Shown here one piece after another: positions 40,701 through 55,700 of a DNA stretch of 64,000 bases. Each line of letters begins with the position of its first letter. Within the stretch, counting starts at the first letter, position 1. The notes under the pieces are model-generated. The model was not told the DNA's origin and did not search any database. It was given only the letters and a program-made list of their open reading frames with translations. The stretch is from Eurosta solidaginis (lineage: Eukaryota > Arthropoda > Insecta > Diptera > Tephritidae), in contig NC_090319.1 in the NCBI RefSeq assembly GCF_040869045.1, positions 306,330,998 to 306,394,997 of the forward strand. Reading direction: 5' to 3'. A program made the position numbers and the translations under genes.

Positions 40701-43700
40701 TCTGGGGATTCATCTGCTCACATCGCGGGTAGTTGTAACCAAACCTATGTTGGCTTCCATTACCCTGTACTCCAGCATAGGTTTCGTCCATTGGCAGATA
40801 AGGCTGTGTATGCCATCCCTGTCCAGGGCGTTGGTAAGCGCGCTGATTTCTATATTATTAAAGGCTCCCTCTACATCTAAAAAGGCAGCCAGAGTATATT
40901 CCTTGTAGTGTTGGGATCTCTTTTCGGTAGACCTGCATTTCATGTACGCTTGATGTGCATTAGAAACATATATGTAATACTCCTATATTGCTAATAGAAA
41001 ATGCTCGCAATGCGTTTTGAATTCGAAATCAAAACAAGACAGCCTATACAATTTTTGTGATTGTAGCAGCATAAGTGTGACAAGAAAAAATTTAAATTTA
41101 GGTACATTCGATTATTGAATACAAAAACAAAAACGTTTAAACAGCAATATATCGGCACTCTGATGTTTGGGAATGTACTTAGCTTTTTGTAGCAATATAG
41201 GAGTATTACATATATGATTAGAAAGCTTGGGTCCGTCTAGTACCGACCTAATGTGAATACCTAAGAGCCTTTCCAGAACCTTCAGCATGAAAGAGGTAAG
41301 ACTAGTTGGTCTGTAGTTTAGCGTATTTATATGATTGTTTTTTCTACTCATTGAAATAAAAATCCTACTATAATCCATAAAACATAAATTCAACGTAATT
41401 GAAATTGGATGATAAAATTCACGAAATTTAATTTATTAAAATTTAGCAAAAAAACTCACAACATAAGCAACTGTAAAGGAAGTTGAAAGTATCTTGTAAC
41501 TTTAAACGAGCAATTCTTGTATATTTGTATAGCCGAACGATCTCGAGAACGGCTGAACCGATTTAAATGAAATTTGGCACAGAGATAATGTATCATCTTC
41601 TAAGACTTTTTACCTAGGTGTTGCCACTCAGAATGTTTCACAAGATTGCCACCTATTCGAAATTAAAAAAAAATTTCATGAGATATGCCGATATGGGCAT
41701 CAAACGAAAGGTATTTCACTCCCCAATACAATAGAGACATTCTTGAGTAGGGTTACCATTTAGGGTTGCCACCTATTCGAAATTAAAAAAAAAATTGCAT
41801 GAGATATGCCGATATGGGTATCAAACGAAAGGTATTTCACTCCGCATTACAATAGGGACATTTTTGAATAGGGTTGCCATTTAGGGTTGGGTTAGTTAGA
41901 CGAAATAGTACTCTACTTACTCATATTCTATTAAAACTTTAAAGGAGAACATTCGTAAAAAAATCTTACACATGATTCGACTTAATTTTCTTAATTTCAC
42001 ACACGCTAATAAAATTGAAATGCAATTTCAAGGCACTGTGGCAAATTCTAACAAAATATATTTAAATGCATATTTTTGGCAATATGAAATGAATAATTGC
42101 AATTTCTCACAGATTACTATTAGAAAGATTTCTCACCATAGCAAAAAGATATCTCACCATGGTAATTTGCTATCGTTGAACACTAGAGGCATATGTTCAA
42201 TTTGAAAACAACATCTAACCATTTAACTACATACTTACCAACAGATGGCGCTTAGGGAAGTAAGTTGACATTTAATTAAACTAACTGATAGTTGTCATTC
42301 GTGAAATTTATAAGTTGTTTGGATGTAATAAAATTGTGAGACTTTCATTTAAAATTAATAATTCGGCGCATGAAGATACTCGACCTAAATAACTTAGTAC
42401 TCGATTTCACTAATTGTCATAACAACCCTTATACTATAAGCTGGAATTACCCATTCCAAATTTTTCATTCGAGTTCATTTTGCGGTTAGTGTTTGATATG
42501 TTTTTAAAATCTATTTTTAAGGAATCAAATATTGGTAAGTAAAAATATATAATATATGTATTTTATTATATATATATATTATATTATATATATATAAATT
42601 AAAACAACGCGACATGAGGGCGGCAAAAGCGATAGCTGTTTCGTTTATACCTCATAAAGCTCTTCAAAGCCCTTTTCTCCTGGGAGTGGGATTCTTATCC
42701 TCACACCTGCGTTGGTTGAACTGTTACAAACACGTTACATCAAGGGCGTGCCTTTGTTGTAGTCCAACTTTTCCCAATTGCCTTCTTTGCATACGTTTTT
42801 CTGTTAGCGGTACATTTGATACGATTTGAAAATTTGCAATCTGGAACCATATTACTATTATTTATTGAATATTTCCCCCATCCCGAGAGGAAAGACTTTG
42901 AAGAGATGTACAAGGTATCCACCAGCTGTTGCCTTGTCCGTCCTGATGTATGGTTGTATCAATTTTTCCCAAAATATGTAAAATATTCTAATAGACTGAC
43001 AACGATTTTCAGGTTATTTTCAATCACTCAACTCAATTTTGATCATAAAATACCAGTCACCCTAAACGACATGAAATTTTATGTAACAAATCTGCATTAG
43101 AAAAAATCATGAAGCTAAAAATGGAATTTCAGCTGACAAACGTTATAACCTCACTAGAATAGAGGTGTTATTTTTGTTCGAAAATCTGCCTTGTTACCCC
43201 TTATAATACCTTGAAAGAAAGTACACAGTAAACAAGTAAGGAAGGCTAAGGTCGGGTGTAACCGAACATTACATACTCAGCTGAGAGCTTTGGAGACAAA
43301 ATAAGGGAAAATCACCATGTATGTAATGGGTATCAAGTGGAAGGTATTAAAGAGTATTTTAAAAGGAAGTGGGCCATAGTTCTATAGGTGGACGCCTTTT
43401 CGAGATATCGCCATAAATGTGGACGGGGGGGGGGACTCTAGAATGTGTTTGTACGATATGGGTATCAAATAAAAGGTATTAATGAGTGTTTTAAAAGGGA
43501 GTGACCCTTAGTCGTATATGTGAAGGCATTTTCGAGATATCGACCAAGATGTGGACCAGCGTGACCCAGAACATCATCTGTCGGGTACCGCTAATTTATT
43601 TATATATGTAATACCACGAACAGTATTCCTGTAATGATTCCAAGGGCTTTTGAGTTCGCCCTGCAAAACTATTTCATTTTCTTCTACTTCATATGGTGTC

Positions 43701-46700
43701 ACACCCTTTTTACAAAGTTTTTTCTAAAACTATATTTTGCGTCAAAAACCCAATCCAATCACCATGTTTCATCCCTTTTTTCGTATTTGGTATAGAATTA
43801 TGTTTAATACCAAGATAAACTGAACTCAGAAAAGTACGTGAACTAAGTTTAGTAAAGATATATCGATTTTGGCTCAAGTTGTCGTGTTAACGGCCGAGCG
43901 GAAGTACAGACGGTCGACTGTGTATCAAAACTGGGCGTGGCTTCAACCGATTTCGCCCATTTACACAGAAAACAGATATCGTCATAGAGGCTATGCCCCT
44001 ACCAAATTTCACAAATATTGGTAAATTTTTGATCGACTTAAATGAAAAAGGGCGAAGCCACGCCCATTTTAAAATTTTCTTTTATTTTTGTATTTTGTTG
44101 TACCATATCATTACTAGAGTTGAATATTGTCATAATTTACTTATATACTATAAAGATATTCAATTTTTTTTTATAATTTGACTTAAAAAGTTTTTGTTTG
44201 AAAGTGGGTGTGTGCGACATCCGATTTTGCTAATTTTTATTTAGCGCACATATAGTAATAGGAGCAACGTTCCTGCCAAATTTCATCATGATATCTTCAA
44301 CGACTGGCAAATTACAGCTTGCAAAACTTGTAAATTACCTTCTTTTAAAAGTGGGCGGTGCCACGCCTATTGTCCAAAATTTTACTAATTTTCTATTCTG
44401 CGACACCTACCTACCAAGTTTCATCGCTTTATTCGTCTTTGGTAATGAATTATCGCACTTTTTCGGTTTTTCGAAATTTTCGATATCGAAAAAGTGGGCG
44501 TGGTTATAGTCCGATTTCGTTGATTTTAAATAGCGATCTGAGATGAGGGCCCAGGAACTTACATACCAAATTTCATTAAGATACCTCAAAATTTACTCAA
44601 GTCATCGTGTTTACGGACAGACGGACGAAAGGACATGGCTAGATGAATTTCTTTTTTCGCCCAGATCATTTTGATATATAGAAGTCTATATCTATCTCGA
44701 TTAGTTTATGCCGTTACGGGGTACCGTTATGCGAACAAAGTTAATATACTCTGTGAGCTCCGCTAAGCTGAGTATAAACAAGTAAATTCGAGTGTAACCC
44801 AACATTATATACTCAGCGTGAGCTTCAATTGTACATTTCATTTCAGATAAATTACTTTTCTACATAACACGTGGCACCGCCCGTTGAAAAGAGAAATTTC
44901 TCCCCATTTCTTCTTACAATAAAACTTGATAAGTGAAATATCATTGATTCAAAACTATTTTTTGCTAAGTTATAGCCTATTATTCTAGTTTACGACCCTT
45001 TTAAACTTGTTTTATATCTAAGTTGCCGTGGTCTTTAACCGATTCCGTCCATTTTTACTACAAATATTTTCTGCTATAAGAAAATTATGTGTACACAGTT
45101 TCGTTACGATATGTTTATTTTTCTTCGAGTTGTGGCTCCCCAAACATAGAAAATTGCTTAGTCATAAAAGGGGCGGTCCCACGCCCATTTAAAATTTTGT
45201 TTTTAATTTTTATCAAGAGTCAGCCCACATGTCAAATTTCAACATTCTAGGTGGATTATTTACTAAATAATCAGGTTTTTTGTGTTTTCCAAAATGTTAT
45301 ATATATAAAAAGTGGGCGTGGTTATCATCCGATTTCGCTCATTTTCAATACTATTCTGGGTCCAGATAAGCTCGTGTACCAAATTTGGTGAAGATATCTC
45401 AATATTTACTCAAGTTATCGTGTTAACGGACGGACAGACGGACGGACGGACATGGTTCAATCAAATTTTTTTTTCGATACTGATGATTTTGATATATGGA
45501 AGTCTAAACCTATCTCGATTCCTTTATACCTGTACAACCAACCGTCATCCAATCGAAGTTAATATACTCTGTGTGCAAAGCACGCTGAGTATAAAAAGGA
45601 AAACTATGCTCGCATTATCAATTTTTTTTCAAGTCCAATTTCGAACTACAAACAGGGAAATTACTTTTTTGTTTATGGATATTGATCTTCAAAAAAATTG
45701 GTTTACCCGAGTGCTGTACAATGTAACATATGCGGTGGTATCATTTCACTTACTTGAAACACATTGAATTCTGAGCAGTAATCATAAAATTCGGATGGCC
45801 GGCACAACATTGCTGAATACGTTGCAAAAGCGCTTCATTGCAATTAAGATGCGGCTCATTAATAATACTCAATATGCCGTAACTTGGCTTATCGATAAGC
45901 TCACAAATGGACTCATTATCGAAAAAGTCGACACGCGTCCATTCGAGACCTTCACGTACATAAAGTTCCTGTTCCATTCTTAGCACATTATAAACGAAGT
46001 TCTGGAATAATTGAATACGTAAGTTAATATAAAAAAAAAACTAATTTGGTAGTTGGTATAAATTTAAAGTAAACTATAAATTATACATATACGTATGTAC
46101 ACACCTGATGTATCTTTTCGGCACTATAATTGATTGCAAATTGCTCGAACGAATTATTTTCAAGCAATTCGAACCCGTAAAAATCTAGTAAAGCTAAATT
46201 CTTCTCACGCTGTGTAGATTTCAGAATTTCGTTTATTTTATTTACTAACCAAGTAAAAAGTCGACTGTATAATGTGCGACAAAGTGTGTTGCGTGTACTG
46301 GCTGCTTGGCGAGCATCCATTTCGCAGCCTGTAATATAAAACAATATTCGTTAAAAAAGTCACATATATTAATACAAAATCAAAACAAAACTTACCAACA
46401 TCTTCCAAAGAGTTATTTGAGCAGTTTGCTCGAGTAAGGCAATTAATTAAGATTTGAGCTTCTAAACTTAGTAGGTGTGCTGTCTCTTGAACTTCTGCAA
46501 ATGTATGTATGTACAAAAAAGAGAGTTAAGTATAGCCATTTGTTTGGTTGTTCTCGAATATTCATTTGTATGCAACATACCGTATGCATTTGATATTTGA
46601 CAGCCTTCTGTGCCATCGATATTTGTGATCGGAACAAAAATAAAATTTCCTAACTTTAAAACGACTGCAATTACACGAAGTATTCCATTTATGTCATCGC

Positions 46701-49700
46701 ATGATAAACCAAGGATTTCCAATGATTTCTAAAAATAAAAACCAAAATTCCACTATATTCAACAACTTTATATACCCAGCTGTATAATAGTTCACAACTG
46801 TTTGTAAAATCGCGCGATTTGAAATACGAAATAGCAAGTCGCTTGATATCCGAATAGATATTCTGAAAATCGGTCAATCGCTTTTTTTTAAAATTCGAAG
46901 TTACTTTGAAATTACTCGAATTTCGAAAGCTGCAGAGTCATAATTTTTTTGTTTGTTTTTTTTTTATGGTAAATTAGTTTTGTTTTAAAATTTTTTAATT
47001 GTGGCACTGTAACTTTAACTCTTCACACCTTATATAAATAAATTGTGTATTCATAGAGATTGTTTTAAGACAAGACTTCAAATGAAGAAAAAATATATTG
47101 AGTCGAAAAAATAAAGGGTTCGAGTAAAACATATAAATATATTGCGTTATTTATAATGTCGAAAGCTACTACAACTTCAGAAGTGGTCACGAGCCAGAAC
47201 GACGCGGAAATTTTAAAAATTTTAAAAACTTATACTGTTGCAAATTTAAAATCTTGTCTAGAGAAGCTTGGTGAACCAACCAGCGGTAACAAAAATAAGT
47301 TGGTTCTTCGGCTGCTTAACTTGGGATATCCATTTGAGTCTCCATTGGACGATACGCAAATCCAAGATTGTGATGGACAAACAGAATCTGTCGTTGCAGA
47401 AACAGGGTCAATAGTTGGCGGAGAAATTGTGAATGTTATTGTTGCAAATGCATGTGAGACAAATCATAATCTCAATGAACCGGTTAGTCAAGTAAATGAA
47501 TTGGAAATAATCAAAATAGAATTGAATCTTAAAAAGCGAGAAAATGAGGTTCAAATAAAATAATTAAAAAAAAAATGTTTAAGTTAAACGGTTTTATTGA
47601 AAACAATACTTACATGAAATTATAATAATACGAAAAGCTAGAAAATAATTAGGTAGGTCCTAGGTACTAGTCATCACACTCCTTATCAATCTAGGGCGTT
47701 GATCAGACAATTAAATAAAAGCGTTGGGCGCGTGAAATTTCTAAAAATGTGAGGCGTAGCATAACCTGATTAAGGTTCAGTTGGTCTTACTTATGACTAT
47801 CAATAGAAATTTGACGCGTCCAACGCTTTTATTTCATTGTCTGATCAACGCCCTAGATTGATGAGGTGTGTGATGACTAGTACCTAGGACCTACCTAATT
47901 ATTTTCTAGCTTTTCGTAATATTATTATTTCATGTAAGTATTGTTTTCAATAAAACCGTTTAACTTAAAAATTTTTATAATTATTTTATTTTCAAGTGTT
48001 TAGTTTTTATTTAATTGCCTATTATTTCTCATTCTATTTAGTTCATTTAGTGACTCATTATTACAAGGACTCTTTCCTGACAATTTGTTACAACCTAAGT
48101 CCTCAATACATAATCCTTCCAAAGACTTTACTCGACTCTGCGCCTCGTATGCTTGTCCCTCCTCCAACTCAAAAATATTTTGATGTCACTTCTACTGGAC
48201 TGTATGCAATATTTGTTCCAAATATGAGCCAAATCGGGCATCATAGGTCGCTTTCTATTCAAGTATGTATTATGTGTTCCAAATATGGACCAAGTCAAAT
48301 CGGACCACAAATACGATTTTTGTGAATATCTCGATCCTTGCGCCACCTAGCGGCTATCTTTTTTTTGATAGGTCGCTTTCTATTCTTGTATGTATTATGT
48401 GTTCCAAGCATGAGCCAAGTCGGACCACAAATACGATTTTTGTTAATATCTCGATCCTTGCGCCACCTAGCGGCGATTTTTTCTTATTATTGCATTGTCA
48501 TCGGGTTCTGAACTATATTCCAAGTTTCAAGCTTGTAGCTTATCGGGAAGTTACTTAAATTTCAATTACAAGATTTGTTCACAACGGCCGTGCGGCCTGC
48601 CTGTCAACTCAAGCTAAATAAAACCGTTTAAAAATCATATTCAAAATGAATCTGTTTTTTATTTCGGGAAATGATAGTTTTATTCTTGCGAGGGAAATAG
48701 TACCAGATTTTACGGGCGATGGTGAATCTTTTCACCATTGGGAAACGCAATTATATTGTGTACAAAAAGCTTACAATCTAAATGAAAGTATTATGAAAGC
48801 GCTTATTTCAACAAAGTTAAACGAGCGTTCTTTACGCTGGTTTCATTTGCGATCGGATGCAATGTCACTTACTGTTTGAAATCTACTTGAAGAGATGCAG
48901 TTTCTGTTTGAAGATCGGTCTAGTCGTTTGGTGCTAATAAAATCATTTGAAGTAAGAAAGTGGCAGACGAATGAAACATTTCAGGAGTATTTTAATAAAA
49001 AAATAATACTATCAAATAAAATTTCAATGAGTGAAGAGGATTTAATAGAACATATCATTGACGGTGTCCCCGATTACGTTTTACGTTCGCAAGCCAAAAT
49101 GCAACGATTCAAAGATAAACAAAGTTTGCTCGAAGCATTCCAGGGTCTCAAGTTGAGAAAAGACTTTCCGTTTAAAAAAAATGATGCAGTTCACCAATCA
49201 AAATCTATAAAATGTTTTAATTGCAATTCTTTGGGCCATTTAGCAGTTGATTGCAGCAAACCTAAACGTGAAAAGGAACTTGCCGTGCATGCGCACAGAA
49301 AGGGCACTATGCTGCTGAATGACCGACAAGAAGTATCAATCACGTTGATGAACAAGGCGATGGTAATGACGATGATTATGTAAGAAATATAAAATATAGT
49401 TTCATTAAAATAGTTACATATCTCAATCAACACTAGGTATTTTAATTGACACAGCCAGCTCAATAAGTTTTATTCGCCAACAGTTCGTGCCCGATATACT
49501 TTTAGTTAGAAACATTAAAGCTAAAAATACATTTTGCGGAATCAACAAATGCCAACTTAAAATAATTGGTTAACTTAAATGCATTATTTCATATAATAAT
49601 TGTGAAAGAGATTTATGTTTCTTTGTTGTGTCAGATGAGACTATGACTTACCCTGTAATTTTAGATAGGGATTACTTAAATTTGGCTAAATGGAAATTTA

Positions 49701-52700
49701 GAAATGAAGTATATGCTTGTGATTCTTATGAAAATATGTGTTGTACTTTAATGACAATAGATATAAATAAAGAGGATTCATATATTGAAAATAATGAAAT
49801 AAGTTGGGAAACAAAACAAAAATTTGATAAAATATTTAAAAGTCTTCATTTGTACTGCGAACGCCCCGATGAACCAGAAACTGATTGCAAAATGAAGCTT
49901 TTATTAAATAATGAAAAGCCTTTCCATTACCCTCCGCGGAGATTAGCATATAATGAGAGAGAATAAGTTCAGGAGATTTTAGATGAGTTATTAGAAAAGA
50001 ATGTAATCAGGCCAAGCAGATCCGAATACTCTTCTCCCATAGTGTTAGTACGGAAAAAGACAGGAGATATACGACTTTGTATAGATTATGGAACATTAAA
50101 TAAAAACACTTTGAAAGATAATTATCCAATCTTTTAGACAGATTAGTTCATAAAACTATATTTTCGCTTTTGGACTTAAAAAGTGCTTTCTATCATGTGC
50201 GAATGGATGAAGGTTCTATTAAGTATACATCTTTTGTAACTCCTTTAGGGCAATATGAGTTTTGCAAATGCCATTTGGGCTTAAGAATGCTCCATCTACG
50301 TTTCAGCGTTTCGTTAATTATGTTGTTGATGATTTAGTGCGTGCAGGTAAAGTTGCCATTTATTTAGATGACATAATGGTTGCAACTAAAAGCGAAGATG
50401 AGCATTTGGAAATTTTGAAGCATGTTTTTGATAGACTATTTAAAAATAAGTTGGAATTAAGAATTGACAAGTGTCATTTTATGAAGTCTGAAATTAGGTA
50501 TTTAGGATATTGGATCACGAAAGATGGTATTAGACCTGATAATAGTAATGTAAATGCTGTTGTTAATTTCCCAATTCCGAGAAATATAAAGGATGTTCAT
50601 AGTTTTTTAGGACTTTGCTCATACTTTAAGAGGTTTATTAAAGGATTTTCTGTGGAAGCCGAACCATTGTATCGTTTAATTAGGAAGGATGTTAAATTTA
50701 AATTTGATAAAGTTGAGATGGATTGTTTTGAAAAACTGAAAGCTAAGTTGATAGCGGCACCAACGCTAGCGATATACAACCCGAATGATGAGACCGAATT
50801 ACATTGCGATGCCAGCTCCCTTGGTTTCGGAGCTATTTTATTACAAAAGAAGGAAGATGGAAAGTTCCAGCCAATATTTTATTTTTCAAAGCGGACGACT
50901 GAAGCAGAGGCTAAGTATCATAGCTTCGAATTAGAAGCATTAGCCATAATATATGCGTTGAGAAGGTTTAGGATATATTTGCAGGGATTAAAATTTCGAA
51001 TACTGACGGATTGTAATTCTTTAACGCTAACATTAAATAAGCGAGAGATCAATCCCAAAATTGCTAGGTGGGCATTGGAATTGTAAAATTTTGATTACAG
51101 TTTAGAACATCGTGATGGTGTCACAATGCAACATGTGGATGCGTTAAGTAGGGTTTCAAATGTGTTAGTTTTAGAAGAGAATAGGTTTGAGCAAAATCTA
51201 TCAGTTTGTCAGATCAGGGATAAAGAAATTTCACGGATTCGGGAAGGACTAGAAAAGACACAGTCGAAACAATTTTAAATGAGAAATAGATTGGTGTACC
51301 GGAAAATAGGGAAAGAAATTTTATTTTATGTGCCAAAGGAAATGGAAGAAAATGTTTTACGTTTATATCATGATGAAATGGGTCATCTAGGGTGCGATAA
51401 GGTACTACAGACAATATCAAAAACTTATTGGTTTCCAGAAATCAGAAGGAAAATAAAATTGCATATTGATAATTGCTTGAAATGTATAGAGTTTTCTCCA
51501 AAACATGGACAACATGAGGGGTTTTTGCATAATATTCCAAAAGGTAATGTACCTTTTGATACTATTCACATAGATCATTTTGGGCCGATATCACTTAAAA
51601 ATTGTAAGAAAAAGTATGTGTTTATAGTTGTAGACGGTTTTACAAAATTTGTAAAGCTATACTCGACAAGATCTGCTGGATCAGGTGAAGTTATAAATTG
51701 CCTTAAGTTATATTTTAACAATTACAGTCGTCCTAAAGTTCTAATTTCTGATAGAGGTAGTGCATTTACTTCAAATGAATTTCAAACATTTTTAAACTCA
51801 AGTAATGTGAAACACGTAAAAATAGCTACGGCGTCTCCGCAAGCAAATGGACAAGTAGAAAGAATTAATCGAACTATGGCGCCAATGATTGCTAAAATAA
51901 CTAATGCTGGGGTGTTGAATAGCTTAGACAAAATTTTGCCGAATATAGAATTTGCTTTGAATAATAGTATTAATACAACACCAAGTAAGTTGTTATTTGG
52001 TATTGCACAAAAAGGATATGTGATAGATTTTTTGAAAGAAAAATTGGAAGGGTTTTGCTTGCATGAGGAGGAGCGATATGGACAAGGAACGTTCCAAGGC
52101 AGCGGATAACATTAAAAAATGTCAGTATCCAAAGTTTTGCCCAATGACCGATATTTGGTAACTGATGTTGAAGGGTTCCAGGTTAGTCAGATACCGTACG
52201 AGGGTGTGTGGGAAGCGTCGAATATGAAATCATGGTTGGTAAGTAAAAACTTGAAAGCAATCGGGGCGATTGCAAATCAGGATGGCCGAACTGTGGCACT
52301 GTAACTTTAACTTGTCACACCTTATATAAATAAATTGCGTATTCATACAGATTGTTTTAAGACAAGACTTCATATGAAGAAAAAATATATTGAGTCGAAA
52401 AAATAAAGAGTTCGAGTAAAACATATAAATATATTGCGTTATTTATAATGTCGAAAGCTACTACATAATAAAATTTGTATTTGTTTTATTACACTATACC
52501 GCAAATCTTTTTTTTGTTTTCAGCCTTGCATTTAAAAATATAAAAAAGTAAAACTGTTTATTTCCAAAAATTTAAAAGCGATAAATTACATACATAACCA
52601 CACAAAAGCAATTGCATGGAAATATATATATTGTAACGAATTTAATTGCAAATCCTCTGCTAAGTTCGAATCACTAAACTGTTGAATAAATAACTCCAAT

Positions 52701-55700
52701 ATGTAATAATGCAAAATGGCCTTTATTAAAGTACTTCACAATAACACTCAAACTGTGCAACGAATAGCTTGCTTAATAACGAAACGGATTGACAACTCAA
52801 ATCAACTGAATTCCAGCGCCTCTACAATTGCCGCCTTTTATACTCTTTGATTTCAACCTTCGCATCTTCTAGGCGCTTCCAGAATCTACTAGTCTAGTAG
52901 CTCTCAAACTTCTCAGCTGTAACTATAATTGCACAATTTTATAGTTTTTCTCATTGCATACTTATAGGAGTATCTCAGATATATGCATATGTTTGTGCAT
53001 TGACTCTCCGCTGCTCGTATACGTACATGGTACATATGTGTAGACGCAATTATTGTTTCGTTTATGTAGATACATAATGATTGATCTATGGATGTGAATT
53101 CACGTCACTGCTTAGTATGGGCTTAGAGATAGCAGCCCCCCTTTAGTTTTGCTAATATTCGTAACACTGCCCTCCACCTAAGTCTGATCGTCCCGATCAG
53201 ACAAATCTCTCGATCTAAAAAGTACCAAATAGCAGTACCAAATCTCCCTCCTGGAAACCTTCCGACTTATTTTCCTTGTACCTGTGTTTCATCTTACTAC
53301 TCATTATCCTGGAACGTTCCCTCGCACTCTGTTGCTTGGCCAATGAAGAACTACTTCGCAGAGCTTGATCTTGACGGATTGACTTTGCATCATCAGTATC
53401 GTCTTGACGTTTTACAACAGTAGTGCGCGCTGGCTTGAAACCACCAATGCATTCTTTCTTGAAAATTCTTTCAGTAGTTTTAGTGCGTCTATTAGGGTTT
53501 GTCAATGCCAGTGTTTTTCTCGCAGGTACCTTTGATTTCGCTTTATTTGGCCCATTCGGTCCATCAACGTTTGCTCGATCTACTTTCCTTGACTTTCGTG
53601 GTCTCTGTCGAATCTCCTCCACCAGCACTCGCTTACTGCTGAACCCTTTTTCCAAACTGATGTTAAGTGGCACATCTTGGTTCTCATAACGCATCACCCT
53701 TCTCTGCATATCGATCTTGATGTCATGGTCAACCAAGAAATCCACTCCCAATATAACTTCATCAACAACCTCCGCCACAACGAATTTGTGTAAAACCATG
53801 ACCTTCCCAATTAATATTTCACAGATCACTTCTCCCCGGACTTGGTTATACTCGCCAGTAATCGTACGCAATCTTGCTCCAGGTAATGGCTTTACTTTCC
53901 TGTTGACCAAATCAGATCGGATCAAGGAATGAGATGCGCCCGTATCTACAGTCAGTACACGCTCCTTGCCATCCACATTTCCTTTGACGGCAAGACTGCT
54001 CGATTTCCTTCCAGTTTGAGAGATAGGTATCTGGGGCAAGTTCTCGATCTTTACATTTGACTCGCTCTTGTTTATCTCCTCCAGCTTTGCGTTTACGACC
54101 AGCGAAGTTGGAACTACCATGGCCGGTGCTGCAATGACGTGCAATGTGACTTGTGTTACCGCACTTGAAACACTTCATAACTCCGGCATTATTTTGTTGT
54201 AATCCCTTCAGTGCTTCCAAAATTGTGTCTACCCAATCTGGCCTTTCCACTTCCACGCGATGAGCTTTGTATGCGGGCTTACTCAAAAGTGACGCTGTTT
54301 CCTGAGTCAGCGCATGGGATACCGTTTCTGCGAATGTGGATTTTGGGTTTGCATATGTCGCTCGCTTCGTTTCTACGTCCCGTATGCCGTTTATAAAACT
54401 CTGGATTTTTACCCTCTCGGTGTACTCCACGGGTGCGTCCGCATTTGCCAAATGAGCCAGCCTTTCAACATCCGAAGCAAACTCTTGCAAAGTCTCATTA
54501 GCTTTTTGGTAACGGTTTTGCAATTCTATTTGATACATCTGTTTCCTGTGTTCGCTTCCGTACCTTCGTTCTACAGCAGCCATCAATGCGTCATAACTGT
54601 TCCATTCGTACTCTGGAATAGTCTGTAAGATTTCCACGGCAGGCCCTTTCAGTGCCACGAAGAGAGCTGCAACTTTATCTTCAGCATTCCAGTGGTTCAC
54701 TGCTGCGGTCTTCTCAAACTGTTGCTTAAAGACCTGAAAAGGAACAGAACCGTCAAAGGATGGTGTCTTTACCTTTGGATTACTCGCTGAAACTGTTGGG
54801 CGATTTATTTGCAACTCCTGTATACGACCTTTCAAAGCTTCTATCTCGGCATCCATTTTGTCCTCGAGCTGTACAATTTTTGTATTCTGTGCTTCCAACT
54901 GTGAAGACATTTGTGCCACCTGCAATGATAAGCGCTCCTCTTGTGCTTCCATCTTGGATGTAATCTGTGTCGACATTTCTGAAATACGCGTTTCTTGTGC
55001 TTCAATCTTCGATGTTATTTCTGACGACATTTCTGCAATACGTGTCTACTGTTCTTCCATCTTGGATGCCAGTTGAGATGTTATATCTGTCTTTTGCGAT
55101 TCCAATTGAGAAGCCACGGTCGATGTTTGAGCAGATATTGCAGCCAAAATCATGTTCAAGTCTGTGCTCGTAACTGTCTGCGTAACTGTCTCTTCCATTT
55201 TTGTTGTTTCCTCGCCATCAAGATGAAAGTCATACTCTTCGACGCCAATTCCTTCTAATTCCATTGCCTCTCGTAGTCGTGCCTGAAGTTCGAGTTTAAT
55301 GCCGGTTGTATTCAATCCACGGCTCTCCAACTCCTTCTTCAGTTGCTGGATCTTCAATTCACTGAACTTTGCCATGTCCTTGTTGTCCTCTGGAATTTAT
55401 TCAACAATTCCTCTTCGAACACCAATTGTAACGAATTTACTTGCAAATCCTCTTATTTGCAACCCTCTGCTAAGTTCGAATCACTAAACTGTTGAATAAA
55501 TAACTCCAATATGTAATAATGCAAAATGGCCTTTATTAAAGTACTTCACAATAACACTCAAACTGTGCAACGAATAGCTTGCTTAATAACGAAACTGATT
55601 GACAACTCAAATCAAACTGAATTCCAGCGCCTCTACAATTGCCGCCTTTTATACTCTTTGATTTCAACCTTCGCATCTTCTAGCGCTTCCAGAATCTACT

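Larger units (their letters stand above)
47000..52465 (+). mobile_element. Ty3/gypsy retrotransposon with 174-bp LTRs (TSD TAAT)
   Basis: 5.47 kb. LTRs 47000-47173 and 52292-52465 (TGTGGCAC...GCTACTACA) differ at only a few positions. The duplication TAAT is at 46996-46999 and 52466-52469. Interior: SAP-like gag start, an interrupted gag, a protease/RT region with stops, RNase H, and integrase. No env was seen. It lies in the ~12-kb myosin intron, antisense to the gene. Confidence 0.93.

Noticed and set aside
42614..43100. Two plus-strand ORFs (71 and 94 codons)
   Set aside because: No motif, no splice context and no repeat in the window; insufficient to call a gene.
53215..53330. Intact integrase in element B
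   Set aside because: Only the C-terminal tail is present; the catalytic core is deleted.
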